The notes: generated from the sequence alone by a model not told the origin. DNA of 64,000 bases from Flavobacteriia bacterium (GCA_947450325.1 CANFUT010000002.1:62001-126000), one strand, 5' to 3'. Positions 35,545 to 45,957 are shown, numbered from the stretch's first letter. Translations and numbers: made by a program.

Positions 35545-35910
35545 TCAGCGCAATTTTTCTCGAAAAAACACTTTTTGTGCTTCTCTTTTTAAGACAATCA
35601 TGGCAAAATCTCCCAACCAATTCTTATCCGCATTGATGAAGAACCGGGCATAACTTTTTTCCGAAATATCCAAAGCATACATCAATGGAAGCCATTTAGA
35701 TGCGTGATTTTCTGCTATATCTCCCAATTTGAATTGAAGGGTTTCCAATAAATTTGAAAGCGTTTTGGCTTCGGTTTCAAAATCAGCTTCGAATTCAAAA
35801 CCATGTTGGCGAAAATCTTTGGCAATTTGTTGTTGTGTCCTCAATACAAAATCCTGCGAATGCATTGATTGATCAATGGAATCATTGATTTTTGAAAGTT
35901 CATTTTCCAT
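35545..35910 (-). CDS. Hypothetical protein, helical
   Basis: 121 residues from the ATG at 35910 (MENELSK); the frame continues upstream 18 codons without an ATG-supported domain. Soluble, predicted almost all helical and acidic at the N-terminus, with no signal peptide. I recognise no family. It is located between the sucA gene and a divergent VWA-domain gene. Confidence 0.6.
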   Translation of the reverse strand: MENELSKINDSIDQSMHSQDFVLRTQQQIAKDFRQHGFEFEADFETEAKTLSNLLETLQFKLGDIAENHASKWLPLMYALDISEKSYARFFINADKNWLGDFAMIVLKREAQKVFFREKLR

Positions 35911-36060
35911 AGTATTAAAAGTACAAAGAAAAGCTGGAATTGCAGCGAGAAGTTGAAAAATCACCTAAATGCGTTATTTCAAACTCCACGCAATTCACCT
36001 AGTTTTGAAATGTTGTAACAGATTCAAAGCAATTCTGTTATATCCTCAAAATTACTCCTT

Positions 36061-38337
36061 ATGAAAAAATTATTGCTCCTCATTTTGCTTTTTGTTGCTG
36101 ATTTTGGAATCGCTCAAACGGAATTTAATTATAAGCTTACTGTCAACAATACGCAGGGAAAACCTGATGTAAATCGCGACGTGGTCTTTATCGAAACGAG
36201 CACTTATGAAAGATTCGCTTTTAAAACAGACGCAACAGGTTCCTTGACTTATGCTTTCAAAAAAGGAAAAGAGTGGTCGGTCACAATCGGTGAAATGCGC
36301 AATTGTTTTGTGGTGAAAACGCCAAGTGGGGGAGAAGCCTCAAGAACAATTACTTATAATTTACAAGACTATTTGCGAGAGCGTGAACCAAGACCAGACC
36401 GTCGCACAATTGCATTCAAAGTGGTTGAACAAAAATTGAGTCCAACAGTTAAAAATACTGAAAATGAAGCGATAATCACCATTTTATTGAAAGACCAAAA
36501 AGGAATAGTTTTTCCAGGAATTGAAGTGGCAATGACTTGTTTTGAATCAAAAACGCAGTACAAAGCAATTACCAATGCACAAGGGCAAGCGATTTTCCAA
36601 TTGCCTTTGAATAGTAAATTCGATATTGATATCGACGGAGTTGAATCCATTCATTGGTATGATACTGATAATCGTCCTGTGACGATGACACAAACCATGT
36701 TGTTTCAGAAGAAAAACTTCACAGAAACAACCAAAGACGGTTTCATTGTGCAACAAATTCCTGCAGATCCAAAACCGAGTTCATCGCATGCGCACATCAA
36801 ATTGACTGTAAGTGGGGGTAAAAATGGCGGAATCAATGAAGATGTTTATTTGCGCATGTTGAAATCCAACGATGTTTACAAAGCCAAAACCAATGATCAA
36901 GGAGTAGTTGATTTTATGCTTCCAATTCGTGGGAAATACATGGTTGATTTTACTTTTCAACACGATGCGGATGTGATTGATTTATCGCAAGTGAAAGGTA
37001 TTGGTTTTCAGACAAAATATGTGCAGTATGTGCCAGATCCAAGATTGGAAAACATTGAAAATTTCATCCCAAAAATCTCCAATTTAATTTTGTATGATGT
37101 GCAGCAATTCGTGGACAAACAGTATCCAGAACCTGCTGCTGGCGACATTGATTTTTACCTGCAATGGGGAAATAAATTCAATGAAAATTCGAAAGAAGCG
37201 TTGCTCGAAGTGGGGTTAAAAACGAGATCCAATTTGACTAGAAATTCAAATATTCCGCTAAATATCAGTTTTGTAATCGATAAAAGTGGTTCCATGATGG
37301 GTTACGACCGCATCGACCAATTGAAAAAAGCATTGGTGAATTTCATCAGTCAATTCCGACCAACAGATATAGTTTCGATTGTTGTTTTTGACGATCAAGC
37401 TGTTGTGGCAGTTCCAGCGCAAAAATTGGGCGACAAGAAAAGTGTCATCGATATTATTCATGCCATTCAAGCTGATGGAGGCACTGTAATCTACGACGGA
37501 ATGGTGAAAGGATTTGAGGAAGTTTCCAAAAATTTAGGTGGAAAGTACATGAATCGCGTCGTGCTTTTGACTGATGGATATGATTCTTATCCGCCAGAAC
37601 AAGTCGTTGCGAAAGCCAAAGAGAATATCAAGAAAGGTATTGAACTTTCTACGATTGGCGTGGGCATGGATTACAACCAAGCGCTATTGGCGCAATTGGC
37701 ATCTGCAGGCGGCGGAATGTTGCACTTTGCGGGAGATGTAAAAGGCATGGACGAAGCGTTTCAAAAGGAAATGGAAAGCATTTTGTTCCCAATTGCAAAG
37801 AAAGCGCAGTTGTCTCTTTTTTACAATGATCAATTGGTTTACAAACAACTTTTTGGCTACGAAAATGAAGTGGTGAAACCGGGAAATATGCAAGTGAAAA
37901 TCGACCACCTTTTCCCAGGCCTAAATCAAATGGCGCTAGTGAAATTTGATTTGATAAACGCCACGCAAAGCATCGAAAAACAACCTGTAAAAGTGCAGCT
38001 AAAATATACCGATGCAGTAACGGAAAAAGAAGTCATTTTAGAAAAAAGTATTCCGTTGGAATGGTCAGCAGCGACAGGAAATTTAGACATGACCATCGAC
38101 AAATCCCACAAGCAAATGATGGCCGTTGCGATAGTGAATCAATCCCTGAAAAACATGGCAAACGCCTATGAACTTGGAAATGAAACCGAAGCACAAAATG
38201 CGATTCTCAGCGCCAAAAAACAGTTGAAGAGTTTGTTTCCAACAGCAACACCGCATCAGTTGCTAGCGCTTACCACTAGAATAGATGAATATGTGAAAGC
38301 GTTTGAAACGTTGAAGAGTATGCGCACGCATAAGTAG
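36061..38337 (+). CDS. Secreted protein with von Willebrand factor A domain
   Basis: 758 residues. A signal peptide (cleavage likely after GIAQ) precedes repeated beta-rich modules with 'TDATGSLTYAF', 'TNAQGQAIFQL' and 'TNDQGVVDFML' cores, suggesting three carboxypeptidase-regulatory-like or Ig-like domains (about residues 20-110, 115-220 and 240-320). A VWA domain follows with an intact metal site, DKSGSM at about residue 407, plus a distal TDGYD motif. VWA domains mediate protein-protein contacts. The C-terminal region resembles those of VWA proteins with a vault-type end. Ligand unknown. Confidence 0.85.
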   Translation: MKKLLLLILLFVADFGIAQTEFNYKLTVNNTQGKPDVNRDVVFIETSTYERFAFKTDATGSLTYAFKKGKEWSVTIGEMRNCFVVKTPSGGEASRTITYNLQDYLREREPRPDRRTIAFKVVEQKLSPTVKNTENEAIITILLKDQKGIVFPGIEVAMTCFESKTQYKAITNAQGQAIFQLPLNSKFDIDIDGVESIHWYDTDNRPVTMTQTMLFQKKNFTETTKDGFIVQQIPADPKPSSSHAHIKLTVSGGKNGGINEDVYLRMLKSNDVYKAKTNDQGVVDFMLPIRGKYMVDFTFQHDADVIDLSQVKGIGFQTKYVQYVPDPRLENIENFIPKISNLILYDVQQFVDKQYPEPAAGDIDFYLQWGNKFNENSKEALLEVGLKTRSNLTRNSNIPLNISFVIDKSGSMMGYDRIDQLKKALVNFISQFRPTDIVSIVVFDDQAVVAVPAQKLGDKKSVIDIIHAIQADGGTVIYDGMVKGFEEVSKNLGGKYMNRVVLLTDGYDSYPPEQVVAKAKENIKKGIELSTIGVGMDYNQALLAQLASAGGGMLHFAGDVKGMDEAFQKEMESILFPIAKKAQLSLFYNDQLVYKQLFGYENEVVKPGNMQVKIDHLFPGLNQMALVKFDLINATQSIEKQPVKVQLKYTDAVTEKEVILEKSIPLEWSAATGNLDMTIDKSHKQMMAVAIVNQSLKNMANAYELGNETEAQNAILSAKKQLKSLFPTATPHQLLALTTRIDEYVKAFETLKSMRTHK

Positions 38338-38346
38338 AATAGAAAC

Positions 38347-38377
38347 AAAAAATGCGAGGTTTAGTTCCTCGCATTTT
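38347..38377. terminator. Bidirectional intrinsic terminator
   Basis: AAAATGCGAGG and CCTCGCATTTT are perfectly complementary around an 8-base loop, between the convergent VWA gene and lysS. Confidence 0.88.
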
Positions 38378-38380
38378 CAT

Positions 38381-40087
38381 TTATCCTATCTGAATATATA
38401 AAACATCCTCTTCTTTCGTCACTTTCAAAATTCCTGCTTTAGTCATGTTTTTTACTGCGACATCCCACGCTTTGTTACTCAAATTCACAGTTTCTTTCAC
38501 GTCTAACAAAAGTCCTTTTTGAATTTTTTCAACAGCACTTAAAATCAATTTTTCATTGTCTGAAAGTTCGATTTTTTGCATTTTAACTTCGGGGCGCATT
38601 TGAGGGAAAAATAACACTTCTTGAATCGAAGGATTGTTGGTCAAATACATAATCAATCGGTCCATTCCGATTCCTAAACCAGAAGTTGGTGGCATTCCGT
38701 ATTCCAATGCGCGCAAGAAATCTTGGTCGATTAAACCTGTCGCTTCATCATCGCCTTTTTCAGCCAAACGCACTTGATCTTCGAAACGTTCTCTTTGATC
38801 AATTGGGTCGTTTAACTCTGAATATGCGTTTGCAACTTCTTTACCGCAAACCATTAATTCAAAACGTTCTGTCAATTCAGGATTGTCGCGGTGCACTTTA
38901 CACAATGGCGACATTTCTTTCGGATAATCTGTGATGAATGTTGGTTGAATGTAGTTTCCTTCGCATTTTTCACCAAAAATTTCATCAATCAATTTTCCTT
39001 TCCCCATGGTTTCATCCACAGAAATTCCCATGCCTTTTGCAGCCGCCCTCAATTCTTCTTCTGATTTTCCATCGATGTCAAAACCGGTAAAATCAATGAT
39101 TGATTGACGCATCGTAACACGTTTGTATGGCGCTTTGAAGCTGATTTGATTTTCACCAAAAGTACAATCTGAAGTTCCATTTACAGCAATCGCGCAATGT
39201 TCTAATAGTTGCTCCGTAAAATCCATCATCCAATTGTAATCTTTGTATGAAACATAGATTTCCATAGCGGTAAATTCTGGATTGTGCGTACGATCCATTC
39301 CTTCGTTGCGGAAGTTTTTAGAAAATTCGTACACGCCATCAAATCCACCAACAATCAATCGTTTCAAATACAATTCATTAGCAATTCGCATGTATAATGG
39401 AATGTCCAACGCATTGTGATGTGTGATAAATGGACGCGCTGCAGCTCCACCAGGAATGGCTTGCAAAATTGGTGTTTCTACTTCCATGTAACCCGCTTCG
39501 TTAAAGAAGTTTCTCATGGCTGTAAACAATTTCGTTCTTTTCACAAACACTTCTTTCACTTGTGGATTGACAACCAAATCAACGTAACGCTGACGGTAAC
39601 GCAATTCGGGGTCTGTGAAAGCATCGTGTACTTTTCCGTCATCGTCAGTTTTCGGTACTGGAAGTGGTCGCAACGATTTTGACAACAAGGTAAATTCTTG
39701 AACGTGGATGGAGATTTCGCCTACTTGCGTCGTAAACAAATATCCTTTGATTCCGATGAAATCACCTAAATCCAACAATTTTTTGAAAACCTCGTTGTAA
39801 AGCGTTTTGTCTTCACCCGGACAAATTTCGTCGCGGTTGAAATATACTTGAATTCTACCTGTACTGTCTTGAATTTCAGCAAAAGAAGCTTTACCCATGA
39901 TGCGTTGACTCATCATACGACCAGCCACGCAAACCTGTTTACTTTCCACGAAATTATCCTTTATACCTTGCGTATAATCTGTTACAGGATACAATGCTGC
40001 CGGATAAGGCTCAATGCCCATCTCACGCAGTTTGTTCAGGGTCTCGCGACGCTGAATTTCTTGACTGGAAAGTTCGCTAAAACTCAT
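38381..40087 (-). CDS. lysS: Lysyl-tRNA synthetase, class II
   Basis: 568 residues. The OB-fold anticodon-binding domain ([19 protein letters not shown], near residue 55) precedes the class II catalytic core with motif 2 ([15 protein letters not shown], near residue 255) and motif 3 (GLGIGMDRL, near residue 485). After motif 3 there is an additional ~70-residue winged-helix-like tail ([17 protein letters not shown]...), longer than in E. coli LysRS and usual for Bacteroidota. An exact -7 box lies 30 bases upstream. Confidence 0.97.
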   Translation of the reverse strand: MSFSELSSQEIQRRETLNKLREMGIEPYPAALYPVTDYTQGIKDNFVESKQVCVAGRMMSQRIMGKASFAEIQDSTGRIQVYFNRDEICPGEDKTLYNEVFKKLLDLGDFIGIKGYLFTTQVGEISIHVQEFTLLSKSLRPLPVPKTDDDGKVHDAFTDPELRYRQRYVDLVVNPQVKEVFVKRTKLFTAMRNFFNEAGYMEVETPILQAIPGGAAARPFITHHNALDIPLYMRIANELYLKRLIVGGFDGVYEFSKNFRNEGMDRTHNPEFTAMEIYVSYKDYNWMMDFTEQLLEHCAIAVNGTSDCTFGENQISFKAPYKRVTMRQSIIDFTGFDIDGKSEEELRAAAKGMGISVDETMGKGKLIDEIFGEKCEGNYIQPTFITDYPKEMSPLCKVHRDNPELTERFELMVCGKEVANAYSELNDPIDQRERFEDQVRLAEKGDDEATGLIDQDFLRALEYGMPPTSGLGIGMDRLIMYLTNNPSIQEVLFFPQMRPEVKMQKIELSDNEKLILSAVEKIQKGLLLDVKETVNLSNKAWDVAVKNMTKAGILKVTKEEDVLYIQIG

Positions 40088-40117
40088 AATTAATTAATTT
40101 GCTTAAAATTTATTGCG

Positions 40118-40125
40118 CAAAGATA
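40118..40125 (-). promoter_or_regulatory. -7 promoter box of lysS
   Basis: Minus-strand TATCTTTG, an exact TAnnTTTG match, 30 bases before the lysS ATG. Confidence 0.55.
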
Positions 40126-40188
40126 ATGAAATGTGATTGAAATGAATTTGGAAAGTAGGTTTTAAGGGATTTTAATTTCTTTAGAATT

Positions 40189-41310
40189 TTACACAAACAA
40201 TTCTTGCGCGATAAAATCTGCCCAATGTTTGCCTTCTTCAGTTAAAATGATTTGTTTATCAACTATTTTCAACCAATTTTTAGTCTGAAAGTCTGACAAA
40301 TTACGTTTAAATTCCTCTGAAAAAGTCAACTGTTTTTGCAATTGATTCATATCGACTCCCCAACAAGTGCGTAAGCCAGTAAGTAACAATTCATTGAATT
40401 GGTCTTTGGATGACAAAATTTCTTTTTCAAAAGCAATTTCATCTGCATTAATAAAACGCATATATTGCTGATTGTTAGCAATATTCCAAGAACGAGAATT
40501 GCCATCAAAACTATGTGCGGAAGGTCCAATACCTAAATAATGAATTCCTTTCCAATAATTGCTATTGTGCTTCGAAATGAATCCCGGTTTCGCAAAGTTT
40601 GAAATTTCATAATGCTCAAATCCTGCATTTTTCAAAGCGGAAATCAATAATTCAAATTGCTCACTTTGCTGTTCATTGCTCGCCGGTTGGATTTGTTTCT
40701 TTTTCACCAATTGATGCAAAGCAGTTTTTTCCTCTACTGTCAAACAATAGGCCGAAATGTGTGTGACATCCAATTCAATGGCTTGCTGGATTTGTTTCAT
40801 CCAACGGTCATTGTCCATATTTGGCAAACCATAAATCAAATCCAAACTGATGTTTTCAATGCCGCCTTTTTGCGCAATGCGAATACAATTTAATCCTTCA
40901 TCAGCCGAATGCGCGCGATTCATCCACAATAGATCTTCTGAATCAAACGATTGAATTCCAACACTCAAACGATTAATTCCGGCACTTTTCCACGATTCAA
41001 CTTGTTGCAAAGTGATGTCATCTGGATTGGCTTCTAAAGTGCACTCCAAGTTTTCAGCGCAATGAAACGTTGCATGAATAGTTTGCAAAAGTTTTTCAAT
41101 ATCAGTCGTTTTTAGCAAACTAGGCGTTCCACCTCCAAAATAGATTGTTTCAATCACTTGATTTTGAATCTTATCCTTGCGTGCAACAAGTTCTTTTTGA
41201 AGACAAGAAATCATTGAATCATAATATGCCTGATAACTCGTACTGAAATGAAAATCGCAATACGTGCATTTTTGTTTACAAAATGGAATGTGGATGTAAA
41301 TTCCTGCCAT
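40189..41310 (-). CDS. hemW: Radical SAM protein HemW (coproporphyrinogen III oxidase-like)
   Basis: 373 residues. The radical SAM cluster motif CKQKCTYCDF gives Cys11, Cys15 and Cys18, and the FGGGTPS and IQS motifs follow. HemW is a haem chaperone related to oxygen-independent HemN but lacking its decarboxylase activity; the N-terminal MAGIYIHIPFC and lack of the HemN N-terminal extension favour HemW. I chose the ATG at 41310 because a -7 box lies only four bases before it; a frame extension of six codons exists upstream. Confidence 0.9.
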   Translation of the reverse strand: MAGIYIHIPFCKQKCTYCDFHFSTSYQAYYDSMISCLQKELVARKDKIQNQVIETIYFGGGTPSLLKTTDIEKLLQTIHATFHCAENLECTLEANPDDITLQQVESWKSAGINRLSVGIQSFDSEDLLWMNRAHSADEGLNCIRIAQKGGIENISLDLIYGLPNMDNDRWMKQIQQAIELDVTHISAYCLTVEEKTALHQLVKKKQIQPASNEQQSEQFELLISALKNAGFEHYEISNFAKPGFISKHNSNYWKGIHYLGIGPSAHSFDGNSRSWNIANNQQYMRFINADEIAFEKEILSSKDQFNELLLTGLRTCWGVDMNQLQKQLTFSEEFKRNLSDFQTKNWLKIVDKQIILTEEGKHWADFIAQELFV

Positions 41311-41314
41311 GTTG

Positions 41315-41322
41315 CAAAGATA
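41315..41322 (-). promoter_or_regulatory. -7 promoter box of hemW, at the start codon
   Basis: Minus-strand TATCTTTG followed by CAAC and the ATG. This spacing implies an almost leaderless transcript. Confidence 0.55.
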
Positions 41323-41424
41323 GTTCAATCGAGAACTTCAAGTTTACAATTAAAATAAATCACAAATTATTTTTTCCTCTCGAATCTTTTTCTATCTTTA
41401 GAAAGAATTTATGAAAGTAAAGCG

Positions 41425-41775
41425 ATGGATTTCAGTCAAAATAGAGATGCGATCAACAAAGAATTAGAGCAGTTTATTCAATTGCTCAATGAAACATTGC
41501 CGCGTTATTCTAGTTTGTTGAAAAAACAAGAAATCTCTTCTTCAGAACTCAAAGAATTGGGCGACATCGAATACTTTTTGATTGGCGTGAATGCCAAGAT
41601 TACTGAAATCAAAAAAATGTTGGAAAATGATTTATTTGGTCACAGCATCGACTTGTATTACAAGCTAAAAAAAAGCGCCCAAAACGGAGATGTTCAGGCG
41701 CAACTAAAATTTGAGACGATGCGTGACGCTTTCAATGAATCTCTGAAAGGCGACACCATCATCAATTGGAATTAA
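41425..41775 (+). CDS. Hypothetical helical protein
   Basis: 116 residues, acidic N-terminal half and largely helical with heptad-like leucines (LEQFIQLLNETLPRYSSLL, LKELGDIEYFLIGVNAKITEIKK), so probably a small coiled-coil or helical-bundle protein. No signal or membrane segment. A near-consensus -7 box (TATCTTTA, about 25 bases upstream) precedes it. I recognise no family. It ends 10 bases before the convergent response regulator gene. Confidence 0.65.
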   Translation: MDFSQNRDAINKELEQFIQLLNETLPRYSSLLKKQEISSSELKELGDIEYFLIGVNAKITEIKKMLENDLFGHSIDLYYKLKKSAQNGDVQAQLKFETMRDAFNESLKGDTIINWN

Positions 41776-41785
41776 TTCTGTCGAT

Positions 41786-42475
41786 TTATTTCACCAACAT
41801 TTGAAATCCTTTTCCGTGAACGTTCATGATTTCAATGCGTTCATCTTCTTTCAACAGTTTACGCAATTTCGCAATGTAAACGTCCATGCTTCTTCCGTTG
41901 AAATAATTATCGTCACCCCAAATAGCGCGCAAGGCTGCTTGTCTGTCTAAGATTTCATTTTGGTTTTTGCAAAGCAATTTCAACAATTGATTTTCTTTGG
42001 TCGTCAATTTTACAGGCTCTTCACCCGTAAATAGTAGACGAGAAATTGGATCGTATTTGATTTTTCCAATCATCAAAGTTGTTTCTTCCTCGTCTAAATT
42101 CAAATCAGTTCTTCTCAAAATCGCTTCGATGCGCGCCAACAATTCATCCATGGAGAATGGTTTGGTCATGTAATCGTCGCCACCAATAGAAAAACCTTCC
42201 AATTTATCTTCTTTCATTGCTTTCGCAGTCAAAAACAAAATCGGCACTTTTTTGTCAATTTCACGAATTTCTTTTGCCAACGTAAATCCGTCCATTTCTG
42301 GCATCATGACATCGAAAATGCAAAAGTCAAAAGCACTTGCATTGAATTTCTCAAAAGCAATTTTTCCGTTTCTTGCCAATTCCACTTGAAATCCTTTCGT
42401 TTTAAGAAACGTGTGCAACAATAGTCCTAAATTGTCGTCGTCTTCGGCGAGTAATATGTTTAATTTTCTGCTCAT
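41786..42475 (-). CDS. OmpR-family response regulator
   Basis: 229 residues: receiver domain with acidic pocket EDDD (residues 11-14), phosphoacceptor Asp55 in FDVMMPEMDG and conserved Lys in FLTAK near residue 82, then a winged-helix DNA-binding domain (LTTKENQLLKLLC, RSMDVYIAKLRKLL). The ATG at 42475 starts a few bases after the stop of the sensor kinase gene; translation from a TTG two codons earlier would overlap it. It resembles the RprY type of Bacteroidota. Targets unknown. Confidence 0.93.
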   Translation of the reverse strand: MSRKLNILLAEDDDNLGLLLHTFLKTKGFQVELARNGKIAFEKFNASAFDFCIFDVMMPEMDGFTLAKEIREIDKKVPILFLTAKAMKEDKLEGFSIGGDDYMTKPFSMDELLARIEAILRRTDLNLDEEETTLMIGKIKYDPISRLLFTGEEPVKLTTKENQLLKLLCKNQNEILDRQAALRAIWGDDNYFNGRSMDVYIAKLRKLLKEDERIEIMNVHGKGFQMLVK

Positions 42476-42477
42476 AA

Positions 42478-44094
42478 TCAATCAATTATAATAAGTGTAA
42501 ATTCTGATCCTTCGTTTGGTTTACTTTTAACTTCAATGTTCCATCTATTCAATTCTACGATGGATTTCACGTAACTCAATCCCAATCCAAAACCTTTGAC
42601 ATTGTGCAAATTTCCAGTCGGAATGCGATACAATTTATCGAAAATTTTCGAAATATGTTCTTTGGAAATCCCTATTCCGTGGTCTTTGATGGTGAGTGTG
42701 GTGCGAGCACCTTCTTTTTTCAATGAAACCAAAATAGAAGGATTTTCTTTGCTGTATTTGATGGCGTTGTCAATCAAATTTGAAACAACATTGGTTGTAT
42801 GCATGCGGTCTCCGACAATGAAAATGTGTTCATCTGCGATGTTTTCAATCAATTCACCGTTCACAGATTGTAACCTGAAAACCGCGTGTTCACATACTTC
42901 TCTGACCAATTCAGTTAAATTGATGGTTTCAAATTTCAATTTTAATTCGCCACGGTCTAAAACAGCTGTTTGCAAAATTCGCTCAACCAAAACGCCTAAC
43001 CTTTTATTTTCATCGTCAATCATTTTAACGAAAGTGGCTGAATGAGACAAATCTCCACCCATCATTTCTTGATCTCCCATGGCTTGACAAGCGAGAGAAA
43101 TGGTGGATATGGGCGTTTTAAATTCGTGTGTCATGTTGTTTATAAAATCATTCCGCATATCACTCAATTTTTTTTGGGTGATAATGGTTCTGAACATAAA
43201 CGAAAGTGCAACGATAATTAGTATAACAAGACCCAAACTTATGGTCAACATCCCAAAAATTTCTTTGACAACGAATGACTTTTTAGTTGGAAAATCGATG
43301 TATAATTTCAATTGTTCGTCCAGAAAATTTCCTGGAAAAAGATTCGTGTGCGCCACTTTCGTAGTGTCTAAATTGACTTTGTAATTGGAAGTAGGATGCT
43401 TGTAACTAATCGGTGTTCCGTCCTCATTTACAATCAAAAATTCGAAATCGTTTGGCAATTCATCGTGTTTGATTTCATGAGAAATGATTGAATCTAGAAA
43501 GACAATGTCAATGCGCTCAGACGGTTCGTCGTACACGTTGTCGCGAAACGCTTGAATCATCATGTCATTAATATACTTCGATTTCCGGAAAATCTGTTGC
43601 ATTACGCGCTGATCTAACTGTACTGAAACAGAAACCGAATCATTTTCAGGCAACATTCCAGATTCACGGTTGAAAAGTTCGCGCAATTGTTTCACGTCTC
43701 TCGCAAAAACACGGTGTTCAGCAGAAATGCCCGATAAAGAATCAAATGATTTTCCTTTGATGATTAAATACTTTTGAATTTCACCATTTTGAATGATGAA
43801 CGTATCCTTAATCATCACAGATTCTTGTGCATCAAGTAAATTTTGAAACTCTTTTTTGAGGATTTCCTTGTATTGACCGCTAAAATCTTTGTTGACCACA
43901 TTCATGTATTTGCGAATGTCTTCCGCTTTTTCATGTCTGATGGCAACTCGGTCTAACAAGGTGACAACCTTCGCTTTAAATTGCGTTGATTTTCGGTCAT
44001 ATAGTTGCGCAGTTTGAAAAAATTGAATCACCAACAAAGCCAAAACGGCTACGCTTACTAAAACAACAATAAGATTGATTCTGATTTTTTTCAC
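42478..44094 (-). CDS. Sensor histidine kinase
   Basis: 538 residues: a membrane segment near residues 6-26, a long periplasmic domain (about 27-270), a second membrane segment (about 275-297), a dimerisation domain with phosphoacceptor His in NNMTHEFKTPIS (near residue 325), and an ATPase domain with N, G1 and G2 boxes (NLIDNAIKYS, DHGIGIS, GFGLGLSYV). Partner of the response regulator downstream. It resembles RprX-type kinases; the signal sensed is unknown. Confidence 0.93.
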   Translation of the reverse strand: MKKIRINLIVVLVSVAVLALLVIQFFQTAQLYDRKSTQFKAKVVTLLDRVAIRHEKAEDIRKYMNVVNKDFSGQYKEILKKEFQNLLDAQESVMIKDTFIIQNGEIQKYLIIKGKSFDSLSGISAEHRVFARDVKQLRELFNRESGMLPENDSVSVSVQLDQRVMQQIFRKSKYINDMMIQAFRDNVYDEPSERIDIVFLDSIISHEIKHDELPNDFEFLIVNEDGTPISYKHPTSNYKVNLDTTKVAHTNLFPGNFLDEQLKLYIDFPTKKSFVVKEIFGMLTISLGLVILIIVALSFMFRTIITQKKLSDMRNDFINNMTHEFKTPISTISLACQAMGDQEMMGGDLSHSATFVKMIDDENKRLGVLVERILQTAVLDRGELKLKFETINLTELVREVCEHAVFRLQSVNGELIENIADEHIFIVGDRMHTTNVVSNLIDNAIKYSKENPSILVSLKKEGARTTLTIKDHGIGISKEHISKIFDKLYRIPTGNLHNVKGFGLGLSYVKSIVELNRWNIEVKSKPNEGSEFTLIIID

Positions 44095-44256
44095 TACAAA
44101 CTTTTGAACTAAAGTAATTCAATCTTGAAGTGTAGACGGATGCTTAACTTTTTTTAACAAGCTAAAATTTATCTAAAATAAAGTAAATCAGGTTTTTTGA
44201 TGTTTGTTTTGGCGTCTTTTAACGCTTAGATTTCGCAATGCAAATGTTAATTTTAG

Positions 44257-44847
44257 TTATCTTGCAAATGCAAATCTGTAAGTACTTACTCCCAAAATTA
44301 GTGAGATAACATAATAGATTGTTGGAATATTTACACTCAATGAAATTCCAAGAAATAACCCAGAAGCTGCAACGACCAAAAACATAGTTTGAAAATGCAA
44401 TTTCCATACATCAGTTGGTTTCGTGCTTTGAAATTTCCCAGGGATCAAAAATTGCATTTTATATTGTGCATAACCAGCATAAATCAAAAGCGGAATCAAG
44501 ATAATTCCCTGCGCAATACCCATTTCTTTATAACTCAAAAATGCCCAAGTGTTTTTCAATAAATCAAAATCAGGATCAATTTGATACAAAGCGGGGATGA
44601 TTGCCACAAATCCAATTACAATTAGCAATGCGGTTAACAATAATTTCAGATATGGAAATTGGAAATCAATTCCTTTGTATTGGGTTATTTTATAAACTTT
44701 TACGAATGAAAAAGTACAGAAAATTTTATAGTCTAATAGATAAAAAACAAGAATGAAATAAAAATCCCAATTCCAAAAGAAATACCCCAGTAGCGGAATG
44801 GCTAAATCTGCAACAGCTTGAATTAATTTGATTTGATTTAGATTCAT
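44257..44847 (-). CDS. Multi-pass membrane protein, hypothetical
   Basis: 196 residues with about six hydrophobic segments (for example ILVFYLLDYKIFC, LLLTALLIVIGFVAII, IILIPLLIYAGY, MFLVVAASGLFLGISLSV) and no recognisable catalytic motif. The start overlaps the stop of the TPR lipoprotein gene as ATGA, so translation is probably coupled and the two may act together in the envelope. I recognise no family. Confidence 0.7.
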   Translation of the reverse strand: MNLNQIKLIQAVADLAIPLLGYFFWNWDFYFILVFYLLDYKIFCTFSFVKVYKITQYKGIDFQFPYLKLLLTALLIVIGFVAIIPALYQIDPDFDLLKNTWAFLSYKEMGIAQGIILIPLLIYAGYAQYKMQFLIPGKFQSTKPTDVWKLHFQTMFLVVAASGLFLGISLSVNIPTIYYVISLILGVSTYRFAFAR

Positions 44848-45836
44848 TTCAATTTTACAATTTCTTTTTTAGACAATTCAAAATCAGGATTGTATTCCAA
44901 CGCTTTTTTGAAGGCATTAAATGCAAACGTTTTTCTGCCTAATTGTACATAGCAAAGTCCTAAATTATGCCAACCTTTTACAAAATCTGGCTGCATTTCA
45001 ATTGATTTTTTGTAGAAAAAAACCGCACTATCTAATTCATTTTGATTGAATTGTTTGATATATCCTTGATTAAAAAATGCCAAATAGTAAGCTGTATCTG
45101 TTTCTATCAAATGTCTGTAACCAGCCAAAGCTTCTGGATATTTTTCCAATTCTTGTAAAGAATAGGCAATACCATAAAGCGCATCAGCAGATTTTGGTTC
45201 AAGTTGAGCAGCGGTTTTAAAATATTCTAGTGCAAATTTGTATTCTGCATCTTCTGAATACAACCAGCCCAATTGCATGTAACCAGCGAAAAACTCTGGA
45301 TCTTGCTGAACAGCTGTTTCAAAAGATGATTTTGCCAATTTTCTATCGCCCAAAGCAATGTAGTTCGTACCTTTCATCACGTATGCATCTCGAAATCTTT
45401 TGTCGATTTTTAAAGCGATGTTAATATTTTTGAATGAATTTTCAAAATCGCCTTGCAATGTGTACGTAGACGCCAAGTTCACAAAAGCATCTTTGTTTTT
45501 AGGTTGTTTTAGGGTAATGTATTTCAAATATTTTTGGGCAACATCAACGTCAGCTTGTGAACGTTCTGCTCTGTTTATCAACGACAAAGAATACAAATAA
45601 CGCGCTTCAATATTCGTTGTATCCAATCTAAACGCTTTCGCTGTCAAAGGCAATGCTTCCGCAGCTCGATAATCATCCAACAATTTTTTTCCATATTCAA
45701 GTAATAGCGGAATACTGTCAGGATAAACTTTCACCAAACTATCCAAATTGGCTGGTTTCACAGCTGTTTTTGGCGCTGAATTATCGCAACTAACGAAAAA
45801 CAAACTTGCTAAAATTGAAACAAAAAGAATACGCAT
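44844..45836 (-). CDS. TPR-repeat lipoprotein
   Basis: 330 residues. A lipobox (FFVSC near residue 14) ends the signal; the rest is a series of about seven tetratricopeptide repeats (for example AYVMKGTNYIALGDRKLAKSSFETAV, ADALYGIAYSLQELEKYPEALA, GWHNLGLCYVQLGRKTFAF). TPR lipoproteins act as scaffolds in the envelope. I chose the ATG at 45836 because it gives the signal; an exact -7 box lies 16 bases upstream. It overlaps the downstream membrane-protein gene by four bases. Confidence 0.88.
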   Translation of the reverse strand: MRILFVSILASLFFVSCDNSAPKTAVKPANLDSLVKVYPDSIPLLLEYGKKLLDDYRAAEALPLTAKAFRLDTTNIEARYLYSLSLINRAERSQADVDVAQKYLKYITLKQPKNKDAFVNLASTYTLQGDFENSFKNINIALKIDKRFRDAYVMKGTNYIALGDRKLAKSSFETAVQQDPEFFAGYMQLGWLYSEDAEYKFALEYFKTAAQLEPKSADALYGIAYSLQELEKYPEALAGYRHLIETDTAYYLAFFNQGYIKQFNQNELDSAVFFYKKSIEMQPDFVKGWHNLGLCYVQLGRKTFAFNAFKKALEYNPDFELSKKEIVKLK

Positions 45837-45852
45837 TGATACAGTTTTTGTG

Positions 45853-45860
45853 CAAATATA
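45853..45860 (-). promoter_or_regulatory. -7 promoter box of the TPR lipoprotein operon
   Basis: Minus-strand TATATTTG, an exact TAnnTTTG match, 16 bases before the ATG at 45836. Confidence 0.55.
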
Positions 45861-45957
45861 ATGGATAAAGCGAAATCTTTCGTTCAATGCCTTGCGCTTT
45901 GATTGCTTGGTAGGGATTATTTATTTTGACTCATGGTCTAAAATTCTGAATTGAAAC

